This document shows positions 60,730 through 64,000 of a stretch of DNA of 64,000 nt, piece by piece. Each line of letters begins with the position of its first letter. Position 1 is the first letter of the stretch. The notes below the pieces were generated by a model. The model ran no database searches. It saw nothing but the letters and a program-made list of their open reading frames with translations, and had not been told where the DNA came from. This DNA comes from Rubrivirga litoralis (lineage in GTDB: Bacteria; Bacteroidota; Rhodothermia; Rhodothermales; Rubricoccaceae): the NCBI RefSeq assembly GCF_031846415.1, contig NZ_JAVRHT010000008.1:39787-103786 (forward strand). The letters run 5' to 3'. Position numbers and translations under genes: made by a program.

Positions 60730-63426
60730 ATGACCCTTGCCCTGTCGAGCCGCCGCTACCTGCTCCGCCACCCGTGGCTGACGGCGCTCTCGATCCTCGG
60801 CGTGGCGCTGGGCGTGGCCGTCAGCGTGGCGGTCGACCTCGCGAACGGGAGCGCGCTCCGCGCCTTCGAGCTGTCGGGCGAGGCCGTGACCGGCCGCGCG
60901 ACGCACCAGGTCATCGGCGGGCCAGGCGGGGTGCCGGGGGCGCTCGTGGCCCGCGTCCGCGCCGAGGGCGGGGTGGCGAACGTGGCGCCGGTCGTGGAGG
61001 GCGACGCGCGCGTGGCGCGCGAGCGCAGCCGCGTGGTCGGCGTGCTGGGCGTGGACCCGTTCGAGGAGGCCGCCTTCCGCCCGTTCGTCGGCGGCCCGGG
61101 CAGCGGGCTCGACGCCGGCCTGTTCCTGACCGTCCCCGGCGCCGCGCTCGTGAGTGAGCAGACGGCGGCGGAGCTGGGCCTCGCCGTCGGCGACACGCTC
61201 GGGCTCCAGATCGACGGCCGCTCCGAGGTCGCCCACGTTATCGGTCTCCTCCAGCCCGGCGACGACCGCAGCGCGAGCGCGCTCCAAAACCTCCTCGTGG
61301 TGGACGTGGCGACGGGGCAGGAGTGGTTTGGGTTGGAGAGGGACGGGGCGGGGCGGGGTGGAAAGGGCGTGGGCGGGGCGGAGCCGAACGGGGCGGGCTC
61401 CGCCGAGGTCACGTCTGCGAATCCCTCTTCATCCCCCATCCCCTATCCCTCGCCGGCACCCGCCGGCCGCCTTTCCCGCATCGACCTCCTGCTCCCGGAC
61501 TCGGCGGCGGTGGCGCGCGTGGCGGCGCTGCTGCCGGCGGGCGCCGAGGTGCGGCCGGCGTCGACGCAGGCGGAGACGCTGGCGACGATGACCGAGGCGT
61601 TCCGGCTCAACCTGTCGGCGCTGAGCCTCTTGGCGCTCGTCGTTGGGCTGTTCCTCATCTACAACACCGTGACGTTCGCCGTCGTCCAGCGGCGGCGCGT
61701 GCTGGGGACGTACCGGGCGCTCGGCGTCACGCGCGGCGAAGTGTTCCGGCTGGTCTTGGTCGAGGCGCTCGTAGTCGGCGCCGTGGGGACCGCGCTCGGG
61801 CTCGCGCTGGGCGTGGCGCTGGGGAGCGGGCTGGTCCGGCTCGTGACGCAGACGATCGGCGACCTGTACTTCGTCGTCCGCGTGCGCGAGCTGGCGCTCT
61901 CGCCGTGGGCGCTCGCGAAGGGCGCCGTGCTGGGGCTCGGGGCCACGCTCGTCGGCGCGCTCCGGCCCGGGTGGGAGGCGGCGTCGGTGGCGCCGGCCTC
62001 GGCGCTCCGCCGCTCGACGCAGGAGGACCGCATCGGGCGCGGGGCGGGGCGGCTGGCCCTGGGCGGGGCGGCGGCGCTCGCGTCGGGCGGCTTGGTGCTG
62101 CTCCTCCCCGCCGGCGTGGTCGGCGCCTACGCCGGGATGCTCGGCATCCTGGTCGGCGTGGCGCTCCTCACGCCCTGGCTCACGCGAGTGTACGCGGCGG
62201 CGGCGCAGCCGCTCATGGCCCGGCTCATGGGGCCGGTCGGGCGGATGGCCGCGCGCGGGATCGCGACCTCGCTCAGCCGGACGGCCGTGGCGGTCGCCGC
62301 GCTCACGGTCGCCGTGGCCGCCACGATCGGCGTGGCCACGATGGTGTCGTCGTTCCGCACGACGGTCGAGGACTGGCTGGGGTCCGTGCTCCAGTCCGAC
62401 GTCTACGTGCAGCCGCCGGCGACCGTCTTCCGGCGGGGCGGGGCGGTCCTCGACCCGGCCCTCGCGCGCGACCTGGCCGCGCTCCCGGGCGTCGAGCGGA
62501 CCGACGCCATCCGAATCCGCACGCTGGACGGCCTGGTCCGCTCGGGCGGGAACTCGGGCGGGGCGGGCGACGGCTCGTCGGCCGGCCGGTTCGACCTCGT
62601 CGTCTCGCGCATCGACGCGACGCGGGCGGGCGTCAACCGCTACAAGGAGGGCTCGGCCGAGGCGTTCGCGGCGGCGGCACCGGGCGGGGCGGTGGCCGTG
62701 AGCGAGCCGTTCGCGTTCCGGTTCGGGGTCGGCGTGGGCGACACGCTGCGGCTCCCGACCGACCGCGGCCCACGCGCCTATCCGGTCGCGGCCGTCTACA
62801 TCGACTACGGGAACGACCTGGGCGTGGTGCTCATGGACGAGCGCCCGTTCCTCGCGGCCTACGACGACCCCGGGTACGCGGGCACGGCACTCACGGCGGC
62901 GCCGGGCGTCGACCCCGACGACCTGGTGGCGAGCGCCCAGGCGCTCGCCGAGGGCCGGCAGGACGTGACCGTCCGCTCGACGCGGGCGCTCCGGCAGGCC
63001 AGCCTCGACATCTTCGACCAGACGTTCGTGGTGACGAGCGTGCTCCGGCTGCTCGCGGTCGGCGTCGCGTTTGTGGGCGTGCTCTCAGCGCTGCTGGCGC
63101 TCCAGCTCGAGCGCCGCCGCGAGCTGGCCATGCTCCGCGCGCAGGGCATGACGCCGGGCGAGCTGCGGAAGATGGTGCTCGCGCAGACGGGCCTCATGGG
63201 GCTGTGGGCGGGCCTGCTCTCGGTCCCGCTCGGCCTCGCGCTGGCGGCCGTCCTCGTGTTCGTGGTCAACGTCCGCTCGTTCGGGTGGACGCTGGCGTTC
63301 GTGGTCTCGCCGTCCGTGCTGCTCCAGGCGGTCGGGCTGGCGGTCGCGGCGGCGCTCCTGGCCGGGGCCTACCCGGCGTGGCGGATGAGCACGACGAGCC
63401 CGGCGATCGCGCTGCGGGAGGAGTAG
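60730..63426 (+). CDS. FtsX-fold ABC permease (MacB/LolC-like, double FtsX)
   Basis: An 898-residue permease with two FtsX domains. The first membrane helix (about residues 17-35) is followed by an extracytoplasmic MacB-PCD domain and helices at about 300-400. Further helices (460-510) precede a second periplasmic domain, and the last three helices end at ISPAIALREE-type sequence. Residues about 200-245 are encoded by DNA that looks intergenic (GC boxes plus ATCCC words at 61336-61455), read in frame. Works with the preceding ATPase. Confidence 0.9.
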   Translation: MTLALSSRRYLLRHPWLTALSILGVALGVAVSVAVDLANGSALRAFELSGEAVTGRATHQVIGGPGGVPGALVARVRAEGGVANVAPVVEGDARVARERSRVVGVLGVDPFEEAAFRPFVGGPGSGLDAGLFLTVPGAALVSEQTAAELGLAVGDTLGLQIDGRSEVAHVIGLLQPGDDRSASALQNLLVVDVATGQEWFGLERDGAGRGGKGVGGAEPNGAGSAEVTSANPSSSPIPYPSPAPAGRLSRIDLLLPDSAAVARVAALLPAGAEVRPASTQAETLATMTEAFRLNLSALSLLALVVGLFLIYNTVTFAVVQRRRVLGTYRALGVTRGEVFRLVLVEALVVGAVGTALGLALGVALGSGLVRLVTQTIGDLYFVVRVRELALSPWALAKGAVLGLGATLVGALRPGWEAASVAPASALRRSTQEDRIGRGAGRLALGGAAALASGGLVLLLPAGVVGAYAGMLGILVGVALLTPWLTRVYAAAAQPLMARLMGPVGRMAARGIATSLSRTAVAVAALTVAVAATIGVATMVSSFRTTVEDWLGSVLQSDVYVQPPATVFRRGGAVLDPALARDLAALPGVERTDAIRIRTLDGLVRSGGNSGGAGDGSSAGRFDLVVSRIDATRAGVNRYKEGSAEAFAAAAPGGAVAVSEPFAFRFGVGVGDTLRLPTDRGPRAYPVAAVYIDYGNDLGVVLMDERPFLAAYDDPGYAGTALTAAPGVDPDDLVASAQALAEGRQDVTVRSTRALRQASLDIFDQTFVVTSVLRLLAVGVAFVGVLSALLALQLERRRELAMLRAQGMTPGELRKMVLAQTGLMGLWAGLLSVPLGLALAAVLVFVVNVRSFGWTLAFVVSPSVLLQAVGLAVAAALLAGAYPAWRMSTTSPAIALREE
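61336..61455. repeat. Intergenic-type repeat segment inside the permease gene
   Basis: Four GC-box-like units, an inverted GGCGGGCTCCGCC word and CATCCCCCATCCCC-type words within an otherwise ordinary coding region. It encodes a Gly/Ala/Ser/Pro-rich linker (GAGRGGKGVGGAEP, NPSSSPIPYPSPAPAG). In composition and word content it matches spacers such as 15061-15118. Confidence 0.8.
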
Positions 63427-63467
63427 GGCGGGGCGGGCGCTGGACGAGTCGGGCGGGGCGCGTGGCG

Positions 63468-63473
63468 TATCAT
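63468..63473 (+). promoter_or_regulatory. -10-like TATCAT after a GC box
   Basis: GGGCGGGGCGCGTGGCG precedes TATCAT, 22 bases before the antitoxin ATG at 63496. Confidence 0.4.
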
Positions 63474-63495
63474 CAGGGACCACCCCGCCCGCGCC

Positions 63496-63705
63496 ATGAC
63501 CGTCCCCATCACGAAGCCACAGATCGTCCGTGCCGTGGGCGACCTGCCCGACGACGCGACGGTCGAGGACGCGATGGAGCGCCTGCTCCTGCTGAGCAAG
63601 GTCGGCGAGGGGCTCGAACAGGCGCGCCGCGGAGAGACCGTCCCCCACGCGGAAGTCGCTCGCCGCATGGAGGAGCGGCTAAGCGGTTGGCGCAACCGGC
63701 CGTAG
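63496..63705 (+). CDS. RelB/ParD-type antitoxin candidate
   Basis: The 69-residue protein carries AVGDLPDDATVEDAMERLLLLSKVGEGLEQARRGETVPHAEVARRM. The EGLEQARRGE-VPHAEV pattern is common at the C-terminus of small antitoxins paired with ParE/RelE toxins. The next open frame begins three bases after the stop and encodes such a toxin. Its GC content looks a little lower than its neighbours. Confidence 0.85.
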   Translation: MTVPITKPQIVRAVGDLPDDATVEDAMERLLLLSKVGEGLEQARRGETVPHAEVARRMEERLSGWRNRP

Positions 63706-63708
63706 ACA

Positions 63709-64000
63709 GTGGCGGACGTCGTCTGGACGAAGAGGGCGCAGGCCGACCTCGCCGAGATCGCGGACTACCACGCCGCGCAGTCGCCCGCCTACGCCGAGGT
63801 TCTCGTGCGTCGGCTTCTCGCAGCGGCCGAGCGGCTGAGCGCCTTTCCCGAGTCCGGCCGCGTCGTGCCGGAGATCGGGGACGAGCTCATGCGAGAGGTG
63901 GTGTACCGGAACTACCGCGTCATCTACCTCCACAGCGCCGGGGAGGGCCGGAAGCGAATCGGTCTCATATGCTTAGCCTGGGGGATTCCGTATCGTAGCA
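63709..64000 (+). CDS. RelE/ParE-family toxin, cut by the window end
   Basis: Starts with GTG, 3 bases after the antitoxin stop. The 97 visible codons begin VADVVWTKRAQADLAEIADYH, with RLSAFPESGRVVPEI and EVVYRNYRVIYLHS. These are the classical RelE/ParE blocks (N-terminal helix pair, FPxxGR, YRVIY). ParE-type toxins poison gyrase and RelE-type ones cut mRNA; the two cannot be told apart without the rest. No stop is reached before the window edge, so the C-terminus is missing. Confidence 0.85.
   Translation, partial: MADVVWTKRAQADLAEIADYHAAQSPAYAEVLVRRLLAAAERLSAFPESGRVVPEIGDELMREVVYRNYRVIYLHSAGEGRKRIGLICLAWGIPYRS

Overview
The window is very GC-rich, has no visible Shine-Dalgarno signals, uses GTG and TTG starts often, and carries a Bacteroidota-style arginine cluster (argG-X-argC-argD-argF'-argB-argE-argH) together with bshA. 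I infer a member of the Rhodothermota/Bacteroidota side of the tree, possibly a marine Rubricoccus/Rubrivirga-like bacterium. The assignment rests on gene order and composition only. I see no rRNA, tRNA, CRISPR array or insertion sequence.

Layout: 1-6017 holds an EcsC-family protein, a stand-alone SRA/YDG (modified-cytosine-binding) protein, a class II photolyase, an exported methionine-sulfoxide-repair operon (msrA plus two msrB) and a TonB-plug-like protein. 6180-12123 holds der, a two-component pair, a lone NuoI-like ferredoxin, a DinB-like protein and a lipoprotein hydrolase. 12184-22256 is the arginine pathway, preceded by what looks like a complete attenuator: promoter, 27-residue leader peptide with nine Arg, and an intrinsic terminator. 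22278-30022 holds RlpA, a Rad52-like annealing protein, lipoproteins, Acs, a DUF1080 lipoprotein and a Nudix enzyme. 30187-41411 holds envelope proteins, a SpoIIE-type phosphatase, a GlmU-like protein, a kinase-like protein, a DUF433/PIN pair, a DEAD-box helicase and two metallo-beta-lactamase-fold enzymes. 41607-50998 holds a transaldolase, bshA, a baeRF-like protein, a sigma factor, a cell-wall hydrolase and pdxB. 51120-64000 holds a nucleoside transporter, an Lgt-like fusion, an SF2 helicase divergent from a BLUF photoreceptor, an M1 peptidase, an ABC exporter pair and a RelB/ParE-type pair cut by the window edge.

The most striking property is the repeat architecture. An 11-mer, GGGCGGGGYGG (either strand), occurs at almost every gene boundary and inside many genes; by eye there are well over a hundred copies. 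It forms the arms of terminator-like hairpins, lies inside the spacer of candidate promoters and ends several families of dispersed repeats. A second family consists of short palindromes with a constant GGACAC...GTGTCC CTACG frame and a core that changes but stays self-complementary. A third consists of heptamer (once octamer) tandem arrays that abut start or stop codons. These layers extend into coding sequence at argH, argF', the FtsX-type permease, the GlmU-like gene and the photolyase, and they are the best candidates here for something undescribed.
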